A stretch of 64,000 nucleotides of DNA. It comes from CAWHPS01 sp963831235. Lineage in GTDB: Bacteria > Fibrobacterota > OXYB2-FULL-49-7 > JAEUSG01. Position numbers and translations under genes: made by a program. Shown in pieces: positions 53,025-61,483 of this stretch. Position 1 is the stretch's first letter, and each line of letters opens with the position of its first letter. The notes below the pieces were generated by a model. The model made no database searches and was not told where the DNA came from. It saw only the letters and a program-made list of their open reading frames with translations. The stretch is from assembly GCA_963831235.1 (NCBI GenBank), contig CAWHPS010000063.1, positions 1 to 64,000 of the forward strand. Reading direction: 5' to 3'.

Positions 53025-53045
53025 CTTTTGTACAAACGGTAGGCG

Positions 53046-53104
53046 TTCCGGTAATAAGGACATTGCCGGAATAAAAAAACTAACGTAAAACAAGGAGGTT
53101 TTAC
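53046..53104 (+). promoter_or_regulatory. Flagellin 2 leader: two GGA hairpins
   Basis: TTCCGG (53046-53051) pairs with CCGGAA (53066-53071) and carries AAGGACAT in the loop. GTAAAAC (53085-53091) pairs with GTTTTAC (53098-53104), leaving AAGGAG, the Shine-Dalgarno, as the loop. This is the same two-hairpin layout as in the other flagellin leaders, with a different upstream stem sequence. Confidence 0.6.
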
Positions 53105-53105
53105 C

Positions 53106-53949
53106 ATGCGAAATCAATCACAACATTTCCTCAATGGTCACCCAGGGCGCATTAGCCGGGGTAGGTCGCGAACTAGGCAAGTCTCTCGAACGTCTCTCAA
53201 CAGGTCTTAGAATCAACCGTGCAAGCGATGATGCCGCGGGTCTTTCTGTTTCAGAACAGTTGCGGACCCAGGTAAGCGGTATGGGAAAGGCAAAAGGCAA
53301 TGCCTCTGACGGCATAGCCCTGCTCAATATCGCTGAAGGTGCAGTGAATGAAATTGAAGCCATGCTCCAGCGCATGCGCGAACTCGCTGTGCAGTCTTCA
53401 AACGACACGCTCACCACGACTGAGCGCAGTTACACAAACCAGGAATATCAGGCACTTGTAAGCGAGATAGACCGAATCACAAATGTAACACAGTACAATA
53501 CACAGACACTTCTTGATGGCAAGGTGGGGTCTTTTGGTGCCACAAACAGCGCAAGCAGCATCCTTCATATTGGCCCGAATGCAAGGACGACGGATCGTTT
53601 GACAGTATCCATCATCGGCACTTCATCCGGTGCAATGACAATTGCCGGTACAAGCGTAACAAGTCAAGCCGTGGCTGAAAGTGCAATTCTGTCAATTGAT
53701 GTTGCCATTAATTCAGTCAATAAGATTAGAAGTGATCTTGGTGCCTTCATCAATCGTCTTGAACATGCCATAAACAATCTGGATAACCAGACACACAACA
53801 CACAGTCCGCAGAATCAAGCATCCGTGATGTTAATTTTGCTACGGAAACATCCCAGTTCTCAAGAAATCAAATCCTGACGCAATCAGCGACAGCAATGTT
53901 GGCTCAGGCCAACCAGGCGCCTCAGACGGTCCTGACTCTCCTTAGATAA
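53106..53949 (+). CDS. Flagellin 2 (frameshift after start codon)
   Basis: The gene encodes a flagellin of about 280 residues with the conserved N-terminal (RLSTGLRINRASDDAAGLSV) and C-terminal (RNQILTQSATAMLAQANQ) helices. The expected ATG at 53106 follows the standard ribosome site, but the next bases, CGAAATCAATCAC, contain one A too many for RINHNISSM. The frame therefore fails unless the extra A at 53111-53113 is an error; the first in-frame internal ATG is 53134. It differs from flagellins 1 and 3 in scattered places, including the variable centre. If the shift is real, the gene is silent or phase-switchable. Confidence 0.85.
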
Positions 53950-53978
53950 CAAGCTGACAGAAGATGATTAAGCAAAAG

Positions 53979-54007
53979 CGCGTGCCCCTTAAAGGGTGCG
54001 CGTTTTT
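53979..54007 (+). terminator. Intrinsic terminator of flagellin 2
   Basis: A GC-rich hairpin (GCGCGTGCCCC ... GGGTGCGCG with wobble pairs and a short TTAA loop) is followed by TTTTTATTTG. It lies about 30 nt after the flagellin 2 stop. Confidence 0.8.
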
Positions 54008-54088
54008 ATTTGTCATAGTTTATACAGGTTGACATTGTGGTAGTGTGAAGTATGCGTTTGCAAACAGGCTATGTTTCCGTAATAATGC

Positions 54089-54193
54089 TCAAGTTTTATT
54101 TCCGTACTGACGATAGTATGGATACAGATAGTCATATTTAGTTTTTGTTATATTAGCGATTTGTCAATCAAAAGTAAAACAAGGAGGTTTTAC
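54089..54193 (+). promoter_or_regulatory. Orphan flagellin-type promoter and ribosome site (ghost leader)
   Basis: TCAAGTTT (54089-54096) and GACGATAG (54109-54116) resemble a sigma-28 promoter. Downstream the standard flagellin ribosome site recurs as a perfect hairpin, GTAAAAC/GTTTTAC (54174-54180 with 54187-54193), with AAGGAG in the loop. No ATG or flagellin sequence follows, and flagellin 3 has its own leader 270 nt later. This looks like the leader of a lost flagellin gene, or an upstream start for flagellin 3. Confidence 0.6.
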
Positions 54194-54462
54194 AGTAGTT
54201 ACCTATATTAAAAACCCCTATAAATATAACGCCAATAATTGATGGTATGGCATTTATCGTTTAATATGCTGGCAATAATTATTAATTGGCAAGCATAAAC
54301 AGGTATTATGTTCATGCATTGCAATATACGGAAGTATTTGGCAAACATGAATTGTTATTGAAATTATTTAGGGGAATAAAAACGCGTGTTCATATTTTAC
54401 CTTAAAAGAAAGGAGGTATATCGACATTACCACATAAGCTTAGAATTGTCGGAAAAGGTAAT

Positions 54463-54526
54463 GCTCCTTTAACATGGATGTTAATGTGAGCTAAAACAAA
54501 ACAATAAAAACAAAACAAGGAGGTTT
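54463..54526 (+). promoter_or_regulatory. Flagellin 3 leader: two GGA hairpins
   Basis: GCTC (54463-54466) pairs with GAGC (54488-54491), and inside it TAAC/GTTA closes the loop ATGGAT. ACATGGATGT matches the CsrA consensus at 9 of 10 places. AAAAC/GTTTT (54512-54527 region) again presents AAGGAG in a loop. The upstream stem differs in sequence from that of flagellin 1 but keeps the fold. A GCCAATAA at 54231-54238 is a possible, poorly spaced sigma-28 -10. Confidence 0.6.
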
Positions 54527-54529
54527 TGA

Positions 54530-55372
54530 ATGCGTATTAATCATAATATTTCTTCAATGATTACCCAGGGCGCGCTGCAAGGCGTCCAGCACGATCTCAG
54601 CAAGTCTCTCGAAAGATTGTCAACAGGTCTTCGTATCAACCGCGCAAGCGATGATGCGGCGGGCCTATCTGTTTCTGAAAAGATGCGGACTCAGGTAATG
54701 GGCATGAATAAATCCAAGGCCAATGCCTCGGATGGTATTGCACTTTTAAACATCGCTGAAGGCGCGGTAAATGAAATCGAAGCCATGCTCCAGCGTATGC
54801 GCGAACTTGCGGTGCAGTCATCGAACGATACGCTCACCACCACGGAACGCAGCTACACGAATCAGGAATATCAGGCATTGATGAGTGAAGTTGACCGTAT
54901 CACTAATGTAACTCAGTACAATACCCAGACACTGCTTGATGCTAAAGTGGGTTCTTTCGGGGCAGTAAACAGCGCAAGCAGCATCTTGCATATAGGTCCC
55001 AATGCTCAGAGCAACGATAAGATCACCATTTCCATCCAGGGAACATCATCCGGCGCCATGACAATCGCCGGAACAAGCGTTACAAGCCAGGCTGTGGCTG
55101 AAAGCGCGATTCTGTCCATTGACGTTGCCATCAACTCGGTCAATAAGCTCCGAAGCGATCTTGGTGCTTACATCAACCGTCTTGAACACGCCATAAACAA
55201 CCTGGACAATCAGACACACAACACCCAGTCCGCTGAATCTAACATCCGCGATGTTGACTTTGCGTCAGAAACATCTGCTTTCACAAGAAACCAGATACTG
55301 ACACAGTCCGCAACAGCGATGTTGGCACAGGCGAACCAGACGCCTCAGACAGTGCTTACGCTCCTGCGGTAA
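54530..55372 (+). CDS. Flagellin 3
   Basis: The 280-residue flagellin has the same helices as flagellin 1 and differs at only a few places (for example HDLSK for HELSK, a GAVNSASS stretch in the centre, and TPQTVLTLLR at the end). The near identity also holds at DNA level, pointing to recent duplication or gene conversion. It ends just before a strong terminator and the glycosyltransferase gene. Confidence 0.97.
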   Translation: MRINHNISSMITQGALQGVQHDLSKSLERLSTGLRINRASDDAAGLSVSEKMRTQVMGMNKSKANASDGIALLNIAEGAVNEIEAMLQRMRELAVQSSNDTLTTTERSYTNQEYQALMSEVDRITNVTQYNTQTLLDAKVGSFGAVNSASSILHIGPNAQSNDKITISIQGTSSGAMTIAGTSVTSQAVAESAILSIDVAINSVNKLRSDLGAYINRLEHAINNLDNQTHNTQSAESNIRDVDFASETSAFTRNQILTQSATAMLAQANQTPQTVLTLLR

Positions 55373-55408
55373 GTGGTTAACGTTTCGCATGTTCTAATGT
55401 CCTACCGG

Positions 55409-55446
55409 TATGTCTCTCCCCTTCGCAGGGGAGAGACATATTTATT
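55409..55446 (+). terminator. Intrinsic terminator of flagellin 3
   Basis: TATGTCTCTCCCC pairs perfectly with GGGGAGAGACATA (55409-55440, 5-6-nt TTCGCA-type loop), followed by TTTATTATATT. An ATG inside this hairpin (55410) is not a gene start. Confidence 0.88.
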
Positions 55447-55463
55447 ATATTAAAACAACCCGC

Positions 55464-56888
55464 ATGAATAAAATACTCGTAATATCTCTTCATAAACTTG
55501 GCGATAACATTCAGGTTTCGCCCATATTCAGGACGCTTAAAAAGAAATATCCGGGTTCAAAAATATCGGTCCTTACAGAAAAGGCCTTTAAGTTTCCTTT
55601 TGAACAAAACCCGTTTATAGACGAAATTTGTTTTTTTGACAGGAACAAGTATTCAGGCAAGGAAATAAAGACCCTGACTCAGGCGCAGGATGAAAAAGAA
55701 GGGGAGCTTATACGGCTTGCTGGAAAAAAGTTTGATTTGATAATCAACAGGCAAAGTTCGTTTGAAGGCGCGGCAATAGCATCGGTAATTGGAGCCACGG
55801 AAATTCGCGGGTTATATATGAACGCGGAGAATATTGCGTGTTATGATGATGTTTGGACACGGCTTCTTTTTGCAGCATGTCAGAAACGATATGTCAACCC
55901 TTTTAATTTTGTTGATTACGGAATAAATATTGCGGGAGAGGGAGATGGGGAGCGGCATCTTGATATTTTTCAATCAGCTGAAAAGGATCATTGTTTGCCA
56001 TCAGAATTTATTGCGAATCCTGGCCTTCGGATTATCGCTTTTCAACCAGGTTCAAATTCACCTATGCGGCGATGGAGCACCACAAGTTTTGCAAAAACAG
56101 CGGATCTGCTTTTTAAAACTGATGAAAAGTATAGGGTAATAATAATCGGATCAAAAGGAGAATCCGTACTGGCAAAGGAGATATTATCTCAAATACAACC
56201 GTCCCAGCATAATAAGATTGCTGATATGACATGCAACACCCCCTTAACGGAATTGCCGGCTCTTTTAAAGCATTGCAGCGCGCTTGTGACCAATGATACC
56301 GGCCCCATGCATGTTGCTGCAGCAGTGGGTTGCCCGGTCATTGCGCTTTATTTTGGTGAATCATTTGTAAACGAAACAGGCCCTTATGGTCCGGGAAATC
56401 TTGTTATCCACGCTAAACTTCCATGCCTTCCCTGCACATACATAACCAAATGTGAACGGCAATTTGCCTGCCGTGAAATGGTTAAGCCGGAACATGTTCT
56501 TGAGCTTGCCCGTTATTCCATTGGAGGTGTGGATAAAATTTCGCCCGCGCTTTTTTCCGGCACAGAGGTCCATTTTTCAGGAAGAGGGAAGCTTGAATCA
56601 GAAATACGCTTTCGTCCGCTTTTAAAGCCTGTTGCAATGCCTGAAGATATTCTGCGGGTTGTGTTCAGGGTGGTGTTTAAAAAATATTTAACCGGTATTG
56701 ATTCTGATCTTACTTTGCTTGGCAAAGAAATCGCCTCAGATTATGAGTCCGTTGAAAAGTGCGTGAATAGTATGGTTGATATTGACGTCGGCATCATCAA
56801 TTTGTTTTCCCGAAACAGCATGGAAACCAGCCGGCTTATGGAGCTCACAAAAGAGACTTTCATCAATTTGCGTTCACTTCTTGCTTGA
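55464..56888 (+). CDS. GT9 (heptosyltransferase-family) glycosyltransferase
   Basis: The protein of about 474 residues has a GT-B fold of the ADP-heptose:LPS heptosyltransferase family: ILVISLHKLGDNIQVSPIF, IIAFQPGSNSPMRRWS, VTNDTGPMHVAAAVGCPVIA and FGESFVNETGPYGP. A Cys-rich CLPCTYITKCERQFAC stretch follows, then an extra C-terminal domain of about 130 residues that is not typical. ATG 55464 is chosen because the longer frame would start inside the flagellin terminator. The place between flagellins and pse genes suggests transfer of sugar to flagellin or to surface glycan; not proven. Confidence 0.85.
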   Translation: MNKILVISLHKLGDNIQVSPIFRTLKKKYPGSKISVLTEKAFKFPFEQNPFIDEICFFDRNKYSGKEIKTLTQAQDEKEGELIRLAGKKFDLIINRQSSFEGAAIASVIGATEIRGLYMNAENIACYDDVWTRLLFAACQKRYVNPFNFVDYGINIAGEGDGERHLDIFQSAEKDHCLPSEFIANPGLRIIAFQPGSNSPMRRWSTTSFAKTADLLFKTDEKYRVIIIGSKGESVLAKEILSQIQPSQHNKIADMTCNTPLTELPALLKHCSALVTNDTGPMHVAAAVGCPVIALYFGESFVNETGPYGPGNLVIHAKLPCLPCTYITKCERQFACREMVKPEHVLELARYSIGGVDKISPALFSGTEVHFSGRGKLESEIRFRPLLKPVAMPEDILRVVFRVVFKKYLTGIDSDLTLLGKEIASDYESVEKCVNSMVDIDVGIINLFSRNSMETSRLMELTKETFINLRSLLA

Positions 56889-56964
56889 GTACTGTTTTTG
56901 CCTGACACGGAGGGCCAGCGCTTTACAGTGTGAATTTTGTTTAGAGGCGCTTCACCCTTTACGG

Positions 56965-57138
56965 CTCAGAGCTCCCCAGTTTTGGCCTTTGTTAATGTAC
57001 TAATATATTTAGCCATTCCTTTATGGCCCTCACCCCTGGCCCCTCTCCCGCTCACGGGAGAGGGGAAAAAGGGGTGAGGGTTACTTAGAATGCGAAAGCT
57101 TTTCCATCTATGGCAATTTAAAACTGAGGATAAGTGAG
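56965..57138. mobile_element. 174-bp MITE-like element, copy 2
   Basis: It has the same length and layout as 37399-37572 (starts CTCAGAGCTCCCCAGTTTT, ends AAAACTGAGGATAAGTGAG). Its core palindrome is nearly identical to copy 1, with scattered differences near the ends. It is flanked by the perfect 9-bp target duplication CCTTTACGG (56956-56964 and 57139-57147). It lies between the glycosyltransferase gene and the EPS regulator. The adjacent part (56907 onward) also resembles repeat DNA at about 24763. Confidence 0.9.
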
Positions 57139-57223
57139 CCTTTACGGTTTTTTCAAAATTTCTTTCTTGCATTTTTCCTAAACTTTATTTATCTTGTTCA
57201 ATTATTGAACAAACAGGCTGTTA

Positions 57224-57529
57224 ATGATTGAGTATAAAGTCATTAAGGAAATTGAGCGCAACTCAGAACATACTCAGCGTTCTCTTGCAACAAACCTTGA
57301 TGTGAGTCTTGGAAAGATCAATTATATCTTATCAGGATTCATAAAAATAGGAGTGATTCAGGCCAGGAAGGTCAAGGATCATCATGATAAAATACGCTGG
57401 CGCTATTATATCACACCAAAAGGGATGCAAGAGAAGATACGATTGACAAAAGTATATTACGAGCAGCTCGCCAAGGAATATGACGAAGTAAGGCGGGACC
57501 TCGAGGCGATTTCAGCGCCAGGTAAATAG
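57224..57529 (+). CDS. MarR-type EPS-associated regulator
   Basis: The 101-residue winged-helix protein (TQRSLATNLDVSLGKINYIL, RWRYYITPKGMQEKIRLTKV) ends in a short helical tail. It matches the small MarR-like regulators that stand at the head of exopolysaccharide and O-antigen clusters. It probably controls the sugar genes that follow; the 52-bp repeat at 57551 and 61390 is a candidate binding region. Confidence 0.82.
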   Translation: MIEYKVIKEIERNSEHTQRSLATNLDVSLGKINYILSGFIKIGVIQARKVKDHHDKIRWRYYITPKGMQEKIRLTKVYYEQLAKEYDEVRRDLEAISAPGK

Positions 57530-57550
57530 AGTTAAATACACCCTTGTTTT

Positions 57551-57602
57551 TGATTTTTTTTAGGCGTGGTACCGCCGAAAGGGGATTGGTGTATGGTGGG
57601 GT
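57551..57602 (+). repeat. 52-bp direct repeat upstream of rfbF (copy 1)
   Basis: It matches 61390-61441 at 42 of 52 positions, best over GTGTATGGTGGGGT. It contains a CCGC/GCGG-type hairpin (perfect in copy 2). It ends 52 nt before the rfbF start. Confidence 0.75.
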
Positions 57603-57654
57603 CGGGATCTTGTAAACATTATTTTCTAAATGAGATAAGGAGAATAACAAGCTG

Positions 57655-58428
57655 ATGCAAACAATAATATTATGCGGCGGTATTGGAACAAGGCTAAAAG
57701 AAGAAACCGAATTCCGGCCAAAACCAATGGTCAACATTGGCACCAAGCCCATACTCTGGCATATCATGAAAATTTATGCTCATTATGGTCTTAAGGATTT
57801 TATTCTGGCATTGGGTTACAAGGGCTCCATGATAAAGGAATATTTTTTCAACTATGAATATCTGAATAATGATTTTACAATCGAGCTTGGAGCACAAAAG
57901 ACATCTATTCATCCGCTGCACGATGAAGATGGTTGGAAAGTTACTTTGGCTGATACTGGTGAAAAAACACTCAAGGGTGGCAGGCTTAAACGAGTCCAGA
58001 AATACATAAATGGTGATGATTTTTGTGTTACATACGGAGACGGTTTAGCGGATGTTGATATCAAGGCGCTTATTAATTTCCATAAAAGCCATGGGAAAAT
58101 TGCAACAATAAGTGGAGTAAACATTACTTCACGCTTCGGCGAACTCAAAATAGATGGCAACCGTGTATCACAATTCAGTGAAAAACCTGATAATGCGCCG
58201 GGGTTCATTAATGGCGGGTATATGGTACTGAATCGACGCATTTGGGATCGCCTAACGGATGATGAATCTTGCGATCTTGAATATGGCGTGTTTGAACAAT
58301 TAGCCCGTGAAGGCGAGCTTATGGTATGGAAGCATCCTGGTAATTGGCAATGCATGGATAATATCAGGGACATGGATTATCTAAATGGGATATGGAATTC
58401 TGGAAAAGCTTTCTGGAAAGTGTGGTAA
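57655..58428 (+). CDS. rfbF: Glucose-1-phosphate cytidylyltransferase
   Basis: The 257-residue enzyme makes CDP-glucose from CTP and glucose-1-phosphate. Markers are ILCGGIGTRLKEETEFRPKP (activator loop), the KPILWHIMKIYAHYG segment, FCVTYGDGLADVD and ANLF-like GGYMVLNRRIWD. Normal family length. It overlaps the next start by one base (TAATG) and begins the CDP-hexose cassette. Confidence 0.95.
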   Translation: MQTIILCGGIGTRLKEETEFRPKPMVNIGTKPILWHIMKIYAHYGLKDFILALGYKGSMIKEYFFNYEYLNNDFTIELGAQKTSIHPLHDEDGWKVTLADTGEKTLKGGRLKRVQKYINGDDFCVTYGDGLADVDIKALINFHKSHGKIATISGVNITSRFGELKIDGNRVSQFSEKPDNAPGFINGGYMVLNRRIWDRLTDDESCDLEYGVFEQLAREGELMVWKHPGNWQCMDNIRDMDYLNGIWNSGKAFWKVW

Positions 58429-59469
58429 TGCAAACGCTTCACAAATATTATAAGAACAAAACGGTACTTGTCACTGGTCACACAGGTTTTAAGGGTGCGT
58501 GGCTTTCTCTCTGGCTTTTAAAACTGGGAGCAAAGGTAATCGGCATTGCTCTGCCGCCCCGTACGGAAAGGGACCTGTTTGTAACCTCCGGGCTTAAGTC
58601 AAAACTGACCCATATTGAAATAGATATCCGCAAAACAGAACTTATTCTGAATGCGTTTAGAAAATATAACCCTTCAATTGCGTTTCATCTTGCTGCTCAA
58701 CCTCTTGTTATAGATTCCTATAACGATCCTGTCACAACATTTGATACCAATGTCATGGGAACTGTCAATTTTCTCGAAGCTGTCAGGAAAACAGCCTCAG
58801 TGCGGTCCGCTATTGTAGTAACAAGTGACAAGTGCTATGAAAATAAGGAATGGGTACATCCTTACCGTGAAACAGATCGCATGGGCGGCCACGACCCTTA
58901 CAGCGCCTCAAAAGGAGCTGGTGAAATTGTTGTATGCTCTTGGATTCGTTCTTTCCCGCGCAAAGGGCTTGGAATCGCTTCTGTCCGTGCAGGAAATGTG
59001 ATTGGGGGAGGGGATTTTGCGCCAAACCGCATTGTACCTGATTGCATAAGGGCGTTGGAAAAAGGAAAACCTATCATTCTGCGTAATCCATCAGTCTGTC
59101 CGGCCCTGGCAGCATGTTTTGGAACCATTAAGTGGATATCTTCTTTTAGGTGCAAGACTTTTAAAAGAGCCGAAACTTTCAGGTGGCTGGAATTTTGGCC
59201 CTGAACCCTGTAATGCCGTTATTGTAAGAAAGCTGGCAGAGGAATTATTAAAAGTTTGGGGAAAGGGAACGCTTAAAGTTTCCGCTAAAAGAGGACATCA
59301 TGAAGCAAATTATCTTACACTGGATACATCCAAAGCTCAGAGATTATTAAAATGGAAACCTAGGCTTGATTTTGCTTCAACAATACGTTTTACTGTTGAG
59401 GAATATAAAGCCAAAAATCCCGGACAGACCGCAATTGAGCACATTGGGCAATGTGAAAGGTTGATATAG
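58428..59469 (+). CDS. rfbG: CDP-glucose 4,6-dehydratase (frameshift)
   Basis: This short-chain dehydrogenase-type enzyme makes CDP-4-keto-6-deoxyglucose. The first part has VLVTGHTGFKGAWLSLWLLK, AFHLAAQPLVIDSYNDPVTT and the DPYSASKGAGE (Y-x-x-x-K) site. It continues to ILRNPSV, where the frame breaks near 59095-59105. One frame over it reads WQHVLEPLSGYLLLGARLL, GGWNFGPEP and KLAEELLKVWG to the stop at 59469. Together they give about 347 residues, near family length. ATG 58428 overlaps the rfbF stop. The break involves 4 extra bases or a net +1; it may be an error or recent inactivation. Confidence 0.85.
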
Positions 59470-59471
59470 TT

Positions 59472-60699
59472 ATGATTTGCCGTTCCTGTGGAAACCTTTT
59501 ATCTGTGCCATTTCTGTCGCTTGGCAATTCACCTTTGTCCAACTCTTATCTGACAGAAGAAGGCACTCACCACAAGGAGGTCTACTACCCTCTTGAGGTT
59601 TACCGGTGCCCCACATGCCATCTGGTACAGGTTGATGAATTTGAAACAGCTGCAAATATATTTTCAGAGAGCTATGCTTATTTTTCCTCATTCTCCGATA
59701 CCTGGCTTGCACACAGCCGAGACTATGTTAGCATGATGATTCACCGCTTCGGTTTAAACAAATCGTCATTTGTGGTTGAAGTGGCAAGCAATGATGGGTA
59801 TCTGCTGCAGTACTTTAAAGAAAAAGGTGTTCCGCATCTCGGTGTAGAGCCGGCTGCGGCCACAGACTGAAGCAGCACGAATAAAAGGGGTAAATACGGA
59901 AATCTGCTTTTTTACAGAAGCTTATGCAAAAAGAATGGCAGGTGAAGGCCGCAGAGCAGATGTGATTCTCGGCAACAATGTTCTGGCGCATAATCCAAAT
60001 CTGAATGTCTTTATAAAAGGCCTAAAAGCCATGTTAAAGCCGAATGGGGTCATTACAATGGAATTCCCGCATGTCATGCGCATGATGGATGGCAACCAAT
60101 TTGATACCATTTACCATGAGCACTTTTCTTATTTATCACTTCATGCAACAAAAATTGCTTTTGAAAGGCAAGATCTACAGATATTTGATGTGGACGAACT
60201 TTCCACACATGGCGGTTCACTTCGTATTTATGTATCACACAAACATGGTAGCAGTCATGAAGTTACAGAGAAAGTGGTGGAGATTCTGAAAAAAGAGAAG
60301 GATGCGGGGCTTCTTGATGAAAAGGTTTATCATGATTTTTCAAGACGTGTTGAAAATGTAAAACATGATTTGCTTAAACTTTTAATAGACCTTCATGGAA
60401 AAGGAAAGCGCATTGCCGGATACGGCGCACCAGCCAAGGGTAACACCCTTCTTAATTATTGTGGCATACGTACTGATCTTGTTGAATTTACCGTTGACAG
60501 AAATCCCGCAAAGCAGGGTAAATTCCTTCCTGGAACCCATATTCCAATTTACTCGACTGATAAAATATTACAGGAACAACCTGATTATGTCCTAATCCTT
60601 CCCTGGAACATTAAGAATGAAATCATGCAGCAGATGGCCGGCATCAGGGAGTGGGGAGCGAAGTTTATAATTGCAATTCCCAAAGTTTTGATAGAGTAA
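59472..60699 (+). CDS. NDP-hexose C-methyltransferase (frameshift)
   Basis: The N-terminus is a zinc domain (CRSCGNLLSVPFLSLGN, CPTCHLVQVDEF). A SAM-binding part (VVEVASNDGYLLQYFKEKGV, LGVEPAAAT) and a C-terminal C-methyltransferase part follow (EFPHVMRMMDGNQFDTIYHE, HGGSLRIYVSH, GYGAPAKGNTLLNYCG). This matches the TylCIII/EvaC-like branched-sugar methyltransferases of about 410 residues. The frame breaks near 59863: after CCACAG one A seems extra, since GAAGCAGCACG continues the expected helix one frame over. It would add a branch methyl to the CDP-4-keto sugar made by rfbG. Confidence 0.85.
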
Positions 60700-60755
60700 T
60701 TTTCACCCCTTCTTAGCATCTCTGCTTAATGGGAAAGGGGTCAAAAGAGTTTTGT

Positions 60756-61286
60756 ATGAAGTTTACCAAAGCAGAAATCTCGGGTGTCTTTGTTCTAGAA
60801 TTAGAACCTCATATTGATGAACGCGGATTTTTTGCCCGCACCTTTTGCGCAAATGAATTTGAAGCGCATGGACTTTCTTCCAGATTTGTTCAGCATAATA
60901 TCTCCTTTAACAAGCAAAAAGGGACCATACGAGGCCTTCATTATCAGGTTGCGCCTTATGGAGAGATAAAGGTCGTCTCCTGTATAAGAGGTGCTATTTA
61001 TGATGTTGTGGTTGATTTGCGTAAAGAATCAGCCACATATTTAAAATGGGAAGCCTTTGAGCTATCCATGGAAAACAGGCGTTCAGTGTATATTCCGGAA
61101 GATTGTGCGCACGGATTTCAAACTTTATCGGATAATGCAGAAGTCCAGTATTTGATGGGACGTGCATATGTGCCAGATGCATCACGAGGGCTTCGTTGGA
61201 ATGATTCTGCAATTGGGATTAAATGGCCTATTGAAATGACAACCATTTCACCTAAAGATGAGCAATATCCGGGAATGAGATTATGA
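60756..61286 (+). CDS. RfbC-like NDP-4-keto-sugar 3,5-epimerase
   Basis: The 176-residue cupin-type epimerase has GFFARTFCANEFEAHGL, FNKQKGTIRGLHYQ (active His) and PEDCAHGFQTLSDNAEVQYL. Most relatives act on dTDP-4-keto-6-deoxyglucose; here the cassette makes CDP sugars, so a CDP substrate is inferred. ATG 60756 gives the standard N-terminus (MKFTKAEISGVF). Its stop overlaps the ATG of a truncated epimerase gene. Confidence 0.88.
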   Translation: MKFTKAEISGVFVLELEPHIDERGFFARTFCANEFEAHGLSSRFVQHNISFNKQKGTIRGLHYQVAPYGEIKVVSCIRGAIYDVVVDLRKESATYLKWEAFELSMENRRSVYIPEDCAHGFQTLSDNAEVQYLMGRAYVPDASRGLRWNDSAIGIKWPIEMTTISPKDEQYPGMRL

Positions 61287-61396
61287 AATTAATTAATAAA
61301 AAATTTCTGATAACAGATGCGGATGGCTTTATCGGCAGCCATCTTACAGAATATCTTATCTGCCAATGCTTTAATGTCCGACTTATTTTGGATTGA
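61283..61396 (+). pseudogene. Truncated NAD-dependent epimerase/dehydratase
   Basis: The ATG overlaps the previous stop (ATGA). The 37 codons read KFLITDADGFIGSHLTEYLI then CQCFNVRLILD and stop. GADGFIGSHL is the NAD-binding start of extended SDR sugar dehydratases, here with the first Gly changed to Asp. The rest is absent; the 52-bp repeat begins at the break. It is a 5' remnant. Confidence 0.8.
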
Positions 61397-61441
61397 TTTC
61401 AGACATGGCACCGCTGAAAGCGGATTTGTGTATGGTGGGGT
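61390..61441 (+). repeat. 52-bp direct repeat upstream of pseB (copy 2)
   Basis: This copy of 57551-57602 holds a perfect CCGCT/AGCGG hairpin. It begins at the truncation point of the epimerase remnant and ends 42 nt before pseB. With copy 1 it brackets the rfbF-rfbG-methyltransferase-epimerase cassette in direct orientation. Confidence 0.75.
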
Positions 61442-61483
61442 TACGTTGTTTTGGAACACTTCAAATATACAGGAGAGTTTTAA

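Noticed and set aside
55410..55463. Upstream start of the GT9 gene
   Set aside because: The ATG lies inside the flagellin 3 terminator hairpin, and the standard GT9 N-terminus begins at 55464.
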